From Prosthecobacter sp. (GTDB lineage: Bacteria; Verrucomicrobiota; Verrucomicrobiia; Verrucomicrobiales; Verrucomicrobiaceae): DNA of 64,000 bases. The notes below the pieces were generated by a model. The model made no database searches. It saw only the letters and a program-made list of their open reading frames with translations, and was not told the origin of the DNA. Both the position numbers and the translations under genes were made by a program. Below, one piece after another: positions 34,023 through 42,942 of the stretch (the first letter of the stretch is position 1; every line of letters starts with the position of its first letter). The stretch is from assembly GCA_030833205.1 (NCBI GenBank), contig JAURHS010000001.1:18623-82622 (forward strand), written 5' to 3'.

Positions 34023-35057
34023 ATGAAAAAATACAATGTTGGGATCATCGGTTATGGTTGGGCCGCCACGGCCCACATGGACGCCATCGAGGCCACCAAG
34101 CAGGGTCAGGTGACTGCCATCTACTCCTCGCGGCCCCTGGACGCCAAGAAGATCAGCGAGAAATACGGGCACCCAGTCAAGACCTACCAACAGCTCGATG
34201 AGATGCTGGCGGACCCGGATCTGCATGTCGTTGACATCACCAGCTACCCCAGCCAGCATCGCAATCAGGCGGTTGCCGCTGCCAATGCCAAGAAGCACAT
34301 CATTCTGGAAAAGCCCATGGCCAACTCGCTGCAGGAAGTGCGCGAGATTGTCGCCGCCGCCAAGAGCAACGGCGTGATGGGCTGCGTCTGCTTTGAATGC
34401 CGCTTCTCTGGTCAGTTCACCTCGACCAAGGCCGTGATTGATCAGGGCCTGCTCGGCGACCTGCACTACGGTGAAGTCGACTACTACCACGGCATCGGGC
34501 CTTGGTACGGCCAGTTTCGCTGGAATGTGGGCAAGAAGGATGGCGGCAGCGCGCTGTTGACGGCCGGTTGCCACGCCCTGGATGCCTTGCTTATGGTCAT
34601 GGGCTCGGAGGTGGAGAGCGTGACCAGCCTGAGCACCAAGTCCAAGAGCGACATCTTTGCCCCTTACGAGTACGACACCTCAAGCTGCACTCTGGTGAAG
34701 TTCAAAAATGGTGCTGTGGGCAAGTGCGCCGCGATTGTTGACTGCCTGCAGCCCTATTACTTCCACACCCACCTGGTGGGCAGCCAAGGCAGCCTTTTGG
34801 ATGACCGCTTTCATTCCAACAAGCTGCACACCGACAAAAAGCATTGGAGCAAGCTCTCCATGCACATGCTCGACAGCGGCGATGTGGCCGACCACCCCTA
34901 TCAAAGTCAGTTCCAGGCCTTCTTTGATGCCTTGGACGAGGGCCGCGAGATGCCCCTGACCAGCTTCTCCCAGAGCCTGCGCACCTTTGAGGCGGTATTT
35001 GCCGCCGATCGCAGCGCTGAGTTGGGCGGCGTGCCGGTCCGCGTGGCGGATCTCTAG
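34023..35057 (+). CDS. Gfo/Idh/MocA family oxidoreductase
   Basis: The protein has 344 residues from the ATG at 34023, giving MKKYNVGIIGYGWAATAHMD with the Rossmann loop. The lysine motif is LEKPMA and the C-terminal domain has GKKDGGSALLTAGCHALDALL with the usual conserved His. No signal peptide is visible. The frame opens upstream to 33978, with no supporting features. A strong hairpin and a GC-rich terminator follow the stop codon directly, isolating it from corA. Confidence 0.9.
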   Translation: MKKYNVGIIGYGWAATAHMDAIEATKQGQVTAIYSSRPLDAKKISEKYGHPVKTYQQLDEMLADPDLHVVDITSYPSQHRNQAVAAANAKKHIILEKPMANSLQEVREIVAAAKSNGVMGCVCFECRFSGQFTSTKAVIDQGLLGDLHYGEVDYYHGIGPWYGQFRWNVGKKDGGSALLTAGCHALDALLMVMGSEVESVTSLSTKSKSDIFAPYEYDTSSCTLVKFKNGAVGKCAAIVDCLQPYYFHTHLVGSQGSLLDDRFHSNKLHTDKKHWSKLSMHMLDSGDVADHPYQSQFQAFFDALDEGREMPLTSFSQSLRTFEAVFAADRSAELGGVPVRVADL

Positions 35058-35122
35058 GCGCGTTGAAACAACGCGCACGGCGGGCCGGGCCCAGGGAAAA
35101 GAATGCCCAAGGCCCGCCTTTT
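35058..35122 (+). terminator. double hairpin terminator after the oxidoreductase gene
   Basis: Immediately after the stop, GCGCGTTG (35058-35065) and CAACGCGC (35069-35076) form a perfect 8-bp stem with a 3-nt loop. A second stem, GGCGGGCC (35079-35086) with GGCCCGCC (35111-35118), is followed by TTTT (35119-35122). The second stem carries the T run and is the likely terminator. Confidence 0.7.
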
Positions 35123-35177
35123 CCGTGGCAAGGCCCGGCGCAGAGGCTAGGATGGACCAGCTCAAATCCCCGCGGTC

Positions 35178-36155
35178 ATGGTTCGTCTGCTGACTCAACA
35201 AGGACAACTCATCGGTTGGAACGATGAGAAGGTGCGTCCATTTCCGGACAACCTCGTCTTTCTGGATCTGCTCAATCCCTCGCGCAACGAAGAGTTGGAA
35301 GCCGAGAGCTGGCTGGAATACAACCTGCCCACCCGCGAGGAGATGCAGGAGATCGAGGAGTCGAGCCGACTCTACACCGAGAAGGGCGCGCTTTACATGA
35401 CCGCATGGATTCCCGTCGGACTGGACACGCCAGATCCCGACAACACGGCCATTTCCTTCGTGTTGGCACCGGATTGCCTGACCACGCTGCGCTATGCCGA
35501 CCCCATGGCCTTTCGGCTGTTGGTGGATCAGGCGCGCCGGCAGTGTCCGCTGCCGATGACCAGCGATGCGATGTTTTTGGTGCTCTGCGAGTTGGTGGTG
35601 GCGCGCATTGCCGATGCCCTGCAGATGGTTGAGGCGGATCTGAAGAAAATGGCGCGCGAGATTTTTCGCCTCGATCCGCATCGCGCCAGCGCCTCAGTGG
35701 AAAAGGATTTGGCGGATGTGGTCAAAACCCTGGGCCGGCGCAGCGCGCTGGTCGCCAATCTGCGCGAAAGCCTGCTGAGTGTCAGTCGCATGTTGCAGTT
35801 CTTCCTCAACAACGCCGCCACCTGGATGCGCGGTGACCTGGCGGCGCAGTTCCGCTCCGTGATGCGCGATGTCAAATCGCTGGATGATTACACCAACCAG
35901 CAGACTCAGGAGATGACCTTCCTGCTGGAGTCCACGCTTGGCCTGATCAACATCCAGCAGAATCAGATCATCAAGATTTTCACCATTGCCAGCGTGTTGT
36001 TCATGCCGCCGACGCTGATTGCCAGCATCTATGGAATGAACTTTCAGCACATGCCCGAGCTCTCTGCGCGTTTCGGCTATCCAGCCGTGCTGGCCGTGCT
36101 GGTGGTTTCCGGATTGATTCCCATCTGGTGGTTCAAACGCAAAAAACTGCTTTGA
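35178..36155 (+). CDS. corA: CorA family magnesium/cobalt transporter
   Basis: The 325-residue CorA channel has a large cytoplasmic alpha/beta domain followed by two C-terminal membrane helices. The hallmark YGMNFQHMPE motif occupies the loop between the helices, and the FKRKKLL C-terminus is basic, as usual. The ATG at 35178 is the only reasonable start. It mediates Mg2+ (possibly Co2+/Ni2+) uptake. The large unknown gene at 36242 follows 86 nt downstream on the same strand. Confidence 0.95.
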   Translation: MVRLLTQQGQLIGWNDEKVRPFPDNLVFLDLLNPSRNEELEAESWLEYNLPTREEMQEIEESSRLYTEKGALYMTAWIPVGLDTPDPDNTAISFVLAPDCLTTLRYADPMAFRLLVDQARRQCPLPMTSDAMFLVLCELVVARIADALQMVEADLKKMAREIFRLDPHRASASVEKDLADVVKTLGRRSALVANLRESLLSVSRMLQFFLNNAATWMRGDLAAQFRSVMRDVKSLDDYTNQQTQEMTFLLESTLGLINIQQNQIIKIFTIASVLFMPPTLIASIYGMNFQHMPELSARFGYPAVLAVLVVSGLIPIWWFKRKKLL

Positions 36156-36241
36156 TTTTAGGCAGCGCAATGCACAGGCTTGACGGGCCATGAGCGCCTG
36201 ATGCGGCAGGCCGGCACTCGCGGATTTTGGTTCACTTCTTC

Positions 36242-38101
36242 ATGCAGCAACGGCGTCCTCATTCCTCATCGGCTCCGCGTCATCATCGGGGCAAGGCAGC
36301 GCCTGCGCCCAGGGTCTCGCGCGAGCCGCTGCTGGAGATTTTACAGCGCCACGAGCAGTGGCTCCTCGACAAGGGCAGTGCCCCAACACCACAGGCCCTG
36401 CGCGAGTATTGGTTGGCCGAAGACCAGCGCATTGGGCCGCGTCCGGATTATCTCCTGTGGCGGATTTGGAATGTGGACGGGGTAAGGCTCAAGGGTCCTG
36501 CGATGCAGGAAACCTTGCTCTGGAGGCAGGGATTGGCGCAGGGATATTCAGGGCCTTTGCTGGCCATGGCAGCGGCCAGGGCTTTGGAGGCGCGCGACGC
36601 CGCCCCTCGCGAGGCCATGCAAAAGCTATTGCTGGCCGCTCCGCTGCAGCCGGGTGCCGTGGGCTGGTTGATGGAAGTGGCCTTGGGTCGCGGCAGTCTG
36701 CAGTCCCTGCGCGAAGCCGTGTTGCGCGAGCATCCCTCCTGGCGGGTGGGCGAGGCGTTGCCGATGTCGGTCCATGCGCCCGTGGTGCCTCGCTGGTGGC
36801 GGCGCTGGATGATTGCTGCCTTGCGAGCCTTGGTGGGTCAGGATCCCGAGTGGCTCTGCACGCTTTGGCAGACGCAGTTGCAGTCACTTTGGCCCGGGCA
36901 GACGATGCGCTGGACGCACTGGGAAACCCTGTTGGATTGGGGCAGCGCCCTGCGCCTGGCCGGGCGCAATGATGAGGCGGGGCGGGTGTTTTGGTTGGCC
37001 CTGCAGGTGTTGCCGCCGCGTGCCCCGCAGGCCTTGTTGCAGCGTGCGCGGGCACAATCCTGGTTTGTGGCGGAGTCGGCGATGAGCTTGCCCGAGGGCC
37101 TCTGCTGCGAGGAGGCCTCGCTGATTTTTCCCGGCGAGCCGCCCAACACGGCGCTGGGAGAGCAGGCGCAGCAACTTTACCGCGATGAGCGCGATGCCTT
37201 TCAGAATTGGCTGCAGGCCGTTGCGGCCATGGACGAGGCCTGGCGTCCCCTGCGTGATGCGGCCTTGGTTCTGCATCATCCCCAGGCGGCCCTGGCTTGG
37301 CTGAGCCGACGCGCGCAGGCTCAGGCCACCAAGGGTCAGCATGCCCTTTTGCAAGCCGCGGCGCAGCTTTGTCTCAAGCATGGTTTGTTGGCCAGCATGG
37401 CGCGCATTGGTCAGTGGAGCTGCAGCAACAAGGCCCTGCTTTTGCAATGGGCGCAGGCCTGTCGCCGAGCTCAGCAGTGGATGCCCTTTGGCCGCGACTG
37501 GAAGGCTTGGGAGCAGCAGGCCGCGGCACTGCGGCGGGCTTGGTGCAGGCTGCTGGACGAGCCAACCTCCTGGGAAGAGGAGGAGCTCTTTGTCTTGCAG
37601 GAGCTGTTGCTCAACCGCGCGGCCACCCTTGGCGAAGCTCTGCCTGAAGGCGCGCGCCCGTGGATGGAAGCGCAGGATCCAAGGTCGTTGGCACAACACC
37701 TCAAGGAGCATTGGCGTCTGACCTCAGCCCTGGAGAAGCAGCGGCAGTTGGAATGGTGGTCCCTGCATTCGCAGTGGCGCAGGCGCCCGCAGGCCGAGCA
37801 TCAGGCTTGGCTCAGCGTGGTGAGCATTGGCGAGGAAAAAAGCGGTCGTCGGCACTGGTTGCTGCAGACGCCCAAACGCCGTCTGCACGGGCGCTTCCGT
37901 GCCGTGGATGCCGCCTCTTGGCAGATGCAGCTGGCGCAGTGGTGGGAATTGTTGACGCAGGATGTGCCTGAGTTGCAATGCCTGTGGCTGGCCACGGACA
38001 GCAAGCTCGACTCCTGGCCGCAGGCCGATGGTCTGATTCAGCAGGTGGCCTCTTGGGAGGCCTTGTTTCGTCAGCAGCGCATGGGCTCAGGCCCCTCCTG
38101 A
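36242..38101 (+). CDS. large unknown protein rich in Trp, Leu and Gln
   Basis: The 619-residue protein has no signal peptide or membrane segment. It begins with a basic Arg/His/Ser/Pro-rich stretch, then consists of helical repeats rich in Leu, Ala, Gln and Trp, with frequent WRxxL and LQAA-type patterns that could be TPR-like. I recognise no catalytic motif. The ATG at 36242 was chosen over an in-frame TTG at 36227. It lies behind corA and converges with the isomerase-like gene at 38133. Confidence 0.55.
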   Translation: MQQRRPHSSSAPRHHRGKAAPAPRVSREPLLEILQRHEQWLLDKGSAPTPQALREYWLAEDQRIGPRPDYLLWRIWNVDGVRLKGPAMQETLLWRQGLAQGYSGPLLAMAAARALEARDAAPREAMQKLLLAAPLQPGAVGWLMEVALGRGSLQSLREAVLREHPSWRVGEALPMSVHAPVVPRWWRRWMIAALRALVGQDPEWLCTLWQTQLQSLWPGQTMRWTHWETLLDWGSALRLAGRNDEAGRVFWLALQVLPPRAPQALLQRARAQSWFVAESAMSLPEGLCCEEASLIFPGEPPNTALGEQAQQLYRDERDAFQNWLQAVAAMDEAWRPLRDAALVLHHPQAALAWLSRRAQAQATKGQHALLQAAAQLCLKHGLLASMARIGQWSCSNKALLLQWAQACRRAQQWMPFGRDWKAWEQQAAALRRAWCRLLDEPTSWEEEELFVLQELLLNRAATLGEALPEGARPWMEAQDPRSLAQHLKEHWRLTSALEKQRQLEWWSLHSQWRRRPQAEHQAWLSVVSIGEEKSGRRHWLLQTPKRRLHGRFRAVDAASWQMQLAQWWELLTQDVPELQCLWLATDSKLDSWPQADGLIQQVASWEALFRQQRMGSGPS

Positions 38102-38132
38102 TCTCTCAGCGGGGCCTTGAACCGAGGGCTGT

Positions 38133-38978
38133 TTACTTCGCCGGCTTCCAGTTGCGCACGAAGTCCAGGCACTGGGTGATTTCAGGCACGCTGGTCTCCC
38201 AGTGATGCTCATACTCGCAATGCAGCGGACCGGGATAGCCTTGCGCGTGGTACTCGGCGAGCACCTCAGCGATCTTGCTCTTGCCCTGACCAAAGGGCAC
38301 ATCGTGGGCCTTGACCACACCGAATTCCGTCAGGTCCTTCATGTGGCTGTCAAAGATGCGGCCCTTGAGAATCTTGATGCAGTCCACGGGGTCCAGCCCG
38401 CTGCGCACCCAGTGGCCGATGTCGGCGCAGGCGCCCATGCGCGCGTCACGGTTCTTCACCAGGTCCAGGACATAATTGGGATCCCAGAACAAATAGCCGC
38501 GATCCAAGGGGCGCTTGGGGTGATTGTGGATGGCCATCTTGATGTCGAACTCCTTGACCAGGGCTTCGATGCCATCGAGGCCGGCCACATCGGGCTCAGT
38601 GACCACGACGCCGATCTCCATGGCCTTGCAGAACTCAAACACCTTGCGGTCGGCCTGCGCGTCCTTGCCCAGCTTGACCACGCCGTAGCCCACAGGGGTG
38701 AGGCCTTTTTGCGCCAAGGCTTCCTTCACCTTGGCCATCATTTCAGGACTGGCCTGATGATCCCATTTGCGGCTCTCATCAAACTTTTGTCCCGGGTAAA
38801 ACTCAATGGTCTTGCCACCGGCCTGCGCGGTTTTGTCAATCGCTTCAAAGACGCTGTACAGGCGGAAGCTGTAGGCTTGGCAGCCGGCGTAAAATTGGCC
38901 GACCTTGGCGGAGGGCGGAAGGGCAAGGGCTGCCAGTGAAGCGGCCAGAACGAGGCAGAGGCTCAGAGTCTTGATCAT
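38133..38978 (-). CDS. secreted sugar phosphate isomerase/epimerase-like protein
   Basis: The 281-residue protein has a Sec-type signal (residues 1-20, MIKTLSLCLVLAASLAALAL) and a xylose isomerase-like TIM barrel. Barrel strands with likely metal ligands are VVTEPDV, AIHNHPK, MGACADIGHWVRSG, and HCEYEHHWE near the C-terminus. The family includes inosose dehydratase-like and 3-keto-sugar-processing enzymes. It is probably periplasmic and lies 32 nt after the convergent unknown gene. A second copy of this fold is at 8686-9651. Confidence 0.85.
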   Translation of the reverse strand: MIKTLSLCLVLAASLAALALPPSAKVGQFYAGCQAYSFRLYSVFEAIDKTAQAGGKTIEFYPGQKFDESRKWDHQASPEMMAKVKEALAQKGLTPVGYGVVKLGKDAQADRKVFEFCKAMEIGVVVTEPDVAGLDGIEALVKEFDIKMAIHNHPKRPLDRGYLFWDPNYVLDLVKNRDARMGACADIGHWVRSGLDPVDCIKILKGRIFDSHMKDLTEFGVVKAHDVPFGQGKSKIAEVLAEYHAQGYPGPLHCEYEHHWETSVPEITQCLDFVRNWKPAK

Positions 38979-39040
38979 GGTTGAGCCTAGGCCAACGCGC
39001 TCAGGGGCAACATCCTTGCAGCAACTTCGGCCGCGCTGGC

Positions 39041-39727
39041 TCAGGCCTGTGGTTCTTGAGGCTCAATCCACTTGGCCGCCCATTCCAAGTCCTGGGGGAA
39101 GGTGATCTTGGGGTTGGGCTGCGGGTTGCTGACCACCTCCACGGGTAGGCCAAGCAGTTGCAGAGCAGAGACTTCATCGGTGACCAGCTGGCCGCTGGCG
39201 ATGACCTCGGCATAGGCCTGCCGCAACAAGGCGAGATCAAAAACCTGCGGGGTCTCCATGATCCAGGCGCCTTCGCGCTCAATCGAGCCGCAGATGCGCC
39301 CCTGATCATCGACCCGCTTGAGGGTCTCGGTCATGGGACGGGCGCAGGCCGCGGCACCGCAGCTTGCTGCGGCCCGCAGGCAGGCGCTGATTTGCTCGGG
39401 GCTGATGAGCGGCCTTGCCCCATCGTGCACGGCCACCCGTTGACAGTCGGCGGGGCAGCGTTGAAGGCCGGCGAGTACGGAGAGATGGCGCTGGGCTCCG
39501 CCCTGCACCACGGCGCTGACCTTGCTCAAATCCACCTGATGGCGCCACAGGGCGATGCTGCCTTCCACCTCGTCGCCTCCGACCACAATGACTTCATCGA
39601 TCTCCTGACAACGGCAGAAGGCCAGCAGGCTGCGCAGCAGCACAGGCCTCCCTGCCAGCGGAGCCAGCAGTTTGTTGAAGCCCATGCGGCGGCTGGAGCC
39701 GGCGGCCACGACAATGGCGCAGTTCAT
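39041..39727 (-). CDS. ispD: 2-C-methyl-D-erythritol 4-phosphate cytidylyltransferase
   Basis: IspD joins MEP with CTP in the non-mevalonate isoprenoid pathway. The 228-residue length is normal. The nucleotide-binding start is IVVAAGSSRRMGFNKLL, followed by RVAVHDGARPLISPEQI and the TDEVSALQ region, all conserved. It is 7 nt downstream of the yqeY-like gene. The usual partner ispF is not in view. The ATG at 39727 is clear. Confidence 0.94.
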   Translation of the reverse strand: MNCAIVVAAGSSRRMGFNKLLAPLAGRPVLLRSLLAFCRCQEIDEVIVVGGDEVEGSIALWRHQVDLSKVSAVVQGGAQRHLSVLAGLQRCPADCQRVAVHDGARPLISPEQISACLRAAASCGAAACARPMTETLKRVDDQGRICGSIEREGAWIMETPQVFDLALLRQAYAEVIASGQLVTDEVSALQLLGLPVEVVSNPQPNPKITFPQDLEWAAKWIEPQEPQA

Positions 39728-39734
39728 GGTGCGG

Positions 39735-40187
39735 TTAGCTCAGGCGTTTGCCCACGGCGGCGCTGAGTTCGCCACCTGCGGCTCGGCCGGCGACGCGTTG
39801 CTGCAGCAGCTTCATCACTGCGCCCATGTCCTTTTTGCTGGTGGCACCCACCTCGGCAATCACGCTGTCAACCAAGGCATCGAGTTCAGCGGCAGAAAGC
39901 GCGGCGGGAAGGTACTTTTCGAGAACGGCAATTTCGGCGCTTTCGGTGTCGGCCAGGTCCTGTCTTCCGGCGCTTTGGTAGCTGCTGACGCTGTCCTGGC
40001 GTTTTTTGATTTCGCGGCGCACCACCACGATCACATCGGCGTCTTCCAGGTTGCCCTCGGCTCCGAGCTTCTCGATGGCAGCGTACTTGATGGCGCTTTT
40101 GAGGCCACGCACCACATTGAGCGCCACGCTGTCGCGGGCTTTCATGGCGGTCTTGAGGTCTTCGAGGATGCGTTCGTTGAGGTTCAT
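39735..40187 (-). CDS. GatB/YqeY domain-containing protein
   Basis: The 150-residue YqeY-family protein starts at the ATG at 40187, giving NLNERILEDLKTAMKARD. It is helical and carries the C-terminal YqeY domain (SAAELDALVDSVIAEVGATSKKDMGAVM, then a KRLS end). The family resembles the tail of GatB and may bind tRNA. The frame extends upstream to 40295, but that part is not family-like. It is 7 nt upstream of ispD, in one operon, and divergent from leuC. Confidence 0.9.
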   Translation of the reverse strand: MNLNERILEDLKTAMKARDSVALNVVRGLKSAIKYAAIEKLGAEGNLEDADVIVVVRREIKKRQDSVSSYQSAGRQDLADTESAEIAVLEKYLPAALSAAELDALVDSVIAEVGATSKKDMGAVMKLLQQRVAGRAAGGELSAAVGKRLS

Positions 40188-40339
40188 GGTCCGGGCCGGG
40201 GTTCGGGAGCCCATAATGTGCCTCAAAATCCCCAACTTGTCCAACACCCAAGGCGGCAAGGCGCTCAAGCCACGCCTTGCGCGCTGCCCCGGCATGGTTC
40301 ATGGTGAGGGTTTGCTCCCTTCACCGTCACTTCGTCCCC

Positions 40340-41755
40340 ATGGGTAAAACGCTCTTCGCCAAAGTCTGGGAATCACATGCCGTCGCCAAGTTGGCCAACG
40401 GGCAGACCCAATTGCTGATCGACACGCACCTCGTCCACGAGGTCACCAGCCCGCAGGCCTTCGGCATGTTGCGCCAGTTGGGTCTCAAGGTGGCCTACCC
40501 GCACCGCACCTTCGCCACGGTGGACCACATCGTGCCCACCGACTCGCAGGTCTCGCCCTTTGCCGATCCACTGGCTGAGGCCATGATCCAGGAGCTGAAC
40601 AAAAACGCCCGCGATTTCGGCATCACCTACTTCAGTCTCAGCAGTGGCAAGCAGGGCATCGTCCATGTGGTGGGCCCGGAGCAAGGCATCACGCAGCCCG
40701 GATCCACCATTGCCTGTGGTGATTCGCACACCGCCACGCACGGCGCCTTCGGCGCGATTGCCTTTGGGATTGGCACCACGCAGGTGCGCGACATTCTCGC
40801 CACGCAGACCATGGCCCTGAGCCCGATGAAGGTGCGCCGCATCAATGTGGACGGCAGTCTGCGTCCGGGCGTTTACGCCAAGGATGTGATCCTGCACATC
40901 ATTCGTCTGCTCGGCGCGCAGGGCGGCATTGGTTACGCCTACGAATACGGCGGCAGCACCTTTGACGGCTTCTCCATGGAGGAGCGCATGACGGTCTGCA
41001 ACATGAGCATCGAGGGCGGTGCGCGTTGCGGTTATGTCAACCCCGACGAAAAGACCTTTGAATACCTCAAGGGCAGGCCTTATTGCCCCAGTGGCGCGGC
41101 ATGGGATGAGGCGGTGGCCAAATGGCGTGGCGTGGCTTCCGATGCCGATGCGGTGTATGACGATGTCATCAACATCCGCGCCGAGGATGTGCCGCCCACG
41201 GTGACCTGGGGCATCAGCCCGGATCAGGCCGTGGCCGTTGATCAAAATGTGCCCAAGCCCCAAGACGCAGGCAGCGAAGCCGGACGCGTGGCCATTGAGG
41301 AGGCTCTGGAATACATGAAGCTCAGCGCAGGCCAGCCGATTGCCGGCACCAAGGTTGATGTGGCCTTCATTGGTTCCTGCACCAATGGACGACTCAGCGA
41401 TTTCCGCGAAGTGGCCGCATTGATCAAGGGACGGCGCGTGTCGCCTTCGGTCAAGGCCATCGCCGTGCCTGGCAGCCAGATTGTGGATGTGATGGCCCGT
41501 CAGGAAGGCTTGGACAAAATCTTCAGTGAAGCCGGCTTTGAATGGCGCGGTGCGGGCTGCTCGATGTGTCTGGCCATGAACCCTGACAAGCTGGTTGGCG
41601 ATCAACTTTGCGCCAGCTCAAGCAACCGCAACTTCAAGGGCCGCCAAGGCAGCCCCACGGGGCGCACGGTGCTCATGAGTCCGGTGATGGTCGCTGCCGC
41701 GGCCTTGACCGGCAGCATCTGCGACGCGCGTGAGGTCTTCGCCATGCCCTCCTGA
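40340..41755 (+). CDS. leuC: 3-isopropylmalate dehydratase large subunit
   Basis: LeuC with LeuD isomerises isopropylmalate in leucine synthesis and carries a 4Fe-4S cluster. The protein has 471 residues from the ATG at 40340. Cluster cysteines are in FIGSCTNGR and [13 protein letters not shown]; other landmarks are [15 protein letters not shown] and [14 protein letters not shown] near the end. leuD is not adjacent: a small membrane gene follows 6 nt downstream. The upstream open frame to 40277 lacks family features. It is divergent from the yqeY-ispD pair. Confidence 0.95.
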   Translation: MGKTLFAKVWESHAVAKLANGQTQLLIDTHLVHEVTSPQAFGMLRQLGLKVAYPHRTFATVDHIVPTDSQVSPFADPLAEAMIQELNKNARDFGITYFSLSSGKQGIVHVVGPEQGITQPGSTIACGDSHTATHGAFGAIAFGIGTTQVRDILATQTMALSPMKVRRINVDGSLRPGVYAKDVILHIIRLLGAQGGIGYAYEYGGSTFDGFSMEERMTVCNMSIEGGARCGYVNPDEKTFEYLKGRPYCPSGAAWDEAVAKWRGVASDADAVYDDVINIRAEDVPPTVTWGISPDQAVAVDQNVPKPQDAGSEAGRVAIEEALEYMKLSAGQPIAGTKVDVAFIGSCTNGRLSDFREVAALIKGRRVSPSVKAIAVPGSQIVDVMARQEGLDKIFSEAGFEWRGAGCSMCLAMNPDKLVGDQLCASSSNRNFKGRQGSPTGRTVLMSPVMVAAAALTGSICDAREVFAMPS

Positions 41756-41761
41756 GTTGGC

Positions 41762-42106
41762 ATGCAGCACCACATGCTGATCCTGGCTCAGTCGGCGGCG
41801 CAAGTCGCCGCTCCACTCTCCTTTTACGGCGCACTGCTGGGCTTTGGCCTCTCAGGTCTGTTGGCTCTTGTGGTGTCCGGGGTGAAACTCTTTGTGCAGC
41901 GGCCAGCGGCCTGGTGCCGATGGCTTGCCGGATTGGGCGCTGGCGCGGGTCTGGCCAGTGGGCTTTGGGCCTGGATGGCGCCGCATGAGGCCTTGGCTGC
42001 GCCGCTGGAGGGCGTGCCCAAAATGCTCTGGATGTTGCGCGCCCACCTCATTCCGTTTCTGCCTGCCGCGCTCAATGCCGGCCTGTGGTGGTCGCTGCGG
42101 CGTTGA
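41762..42106 (+). CDS. small membrane protein, unknown function
   Basis: The 114-residue protein has three hydrophobic segments (about residues 22-45, 51-72 and 88-110) and short basic loops, so it is an integral membrane protein. I recognise no family. It starts 6 nt after leuC and may be co-transcribed, but this does not imply a leucine role. Its last 35 nt overlap the 3' end of the convergent TatD gene. Confidence 0.6.
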   Translation: MQHHMLILAQSAAQVAAPLSFYGALLGFGLSGLLALVVSGVKLFVQRPAAWCRWLAGLGAGAGLASGLWAWMAPHEALAAPLEGVPKMLWMLRAHLIPFLPAALNAGLWWSLRR

Positions 42107-42910
42107 GAGACCGGCAATCGCCAAAGAGCCGCCGATGATTGTCGGCGAGTTGGCGGCTGAGGCTCTCCGAGTCCATGCGACATACTCCCGCCAGCAACTG
42201 CAGGCTCAGCCCAAGATTGGCAGGGTGATTGAGTTGCGCCTGGTCACCCGGCAGCAGTTGCGCGCCCTCGATGGCCGGCGGACTCATGTCGGGAGAGTCG
42301 GTTTCAATGAGCAACCGCTGCAGGGGCAACTGCCCGAAGATCTGCAGGTTTCTGGCTTTGTGGGGATGGGCAAAGTAGGGGCTGATGGAGAAATAGGCTC
42401 CCAACTCCACCAAGGGTTCAATGAGCCGCTCTGGCCCACCGAAGGAGTGCAGCAAAAACCCGCGCGGCGCCTTGGGCATGGCTCGCAACAAGGGCATCAG
42501 ATCCTCCCAGGCGCGCAGACAGTGCAAGGTGATCACTCGTCCACGCTGGCATCCCTCCTGCCATTGCAACTCGAAGGCCGGCCGTTGAATGGCGATGCTG
42601 GGTTCATGCACCCAGCGATCCAGACCGATTTCACCCAGCCCGGCTTGGGGAAACTCATCGAGACAGGCGCGCAGGGTCTCAAGCCAGTCTGCGGGCGCTT
42701 GATGCACGCGCCAAGGGTGAAGACCAAAGCTGGGAAGGATCTGCGAGGGAAAGCGCCGCGCCAGAGCTGCCACCTGCGGCCAGTCTGCAGGCGAGGTGCC
42801 GTTGACCACCATGCCGCTGATTTGGCCGGAAGAAAAACACTGGCTCAATAAATCCTCGCGCCAGGGATCCAGGCGCAAATCCTGCAGGTGATTGTGGCGT
42901 CGAAGATCAT
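42072..42910 (-). CDS. TatD family metal-dependent hydrolase, with an apparent one-base frameshift at the N-terminus
   Basis: TatD-type TIM-barrel DNase/hydrolase. Metal ligands are visible: HNHLQDLRL (HxH), LGEIGLD (Glu), VITLHCLR (His), LHSFGG (His) and IETDSP (Asp). The long frame is open to 42950 from a TTG, but gives an odd start with Arg-Arg before HNHL. The DNA at 42910, read on the minus strand, starts ATGATCTTCGACGCC, which would give MIFDAHNHL if one more C were present near 42895-42897. So the natural start is ATG 42910 and one base appears to be missing. Downstream residues are normal. Convergent overlap of 35 nt with the small membrane gene. Confidence 0.75.
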
Positions 42911-42942
42911 GGCTGGGGCGCACAGCGCCAATGAGATTGAAA

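Noticed and set aside
40373-41605. Open frame of 410 residues antisense to leuC
   Set aside because: LeuC is unambiguous on the plus strand; the antisense frame lacks any family features.
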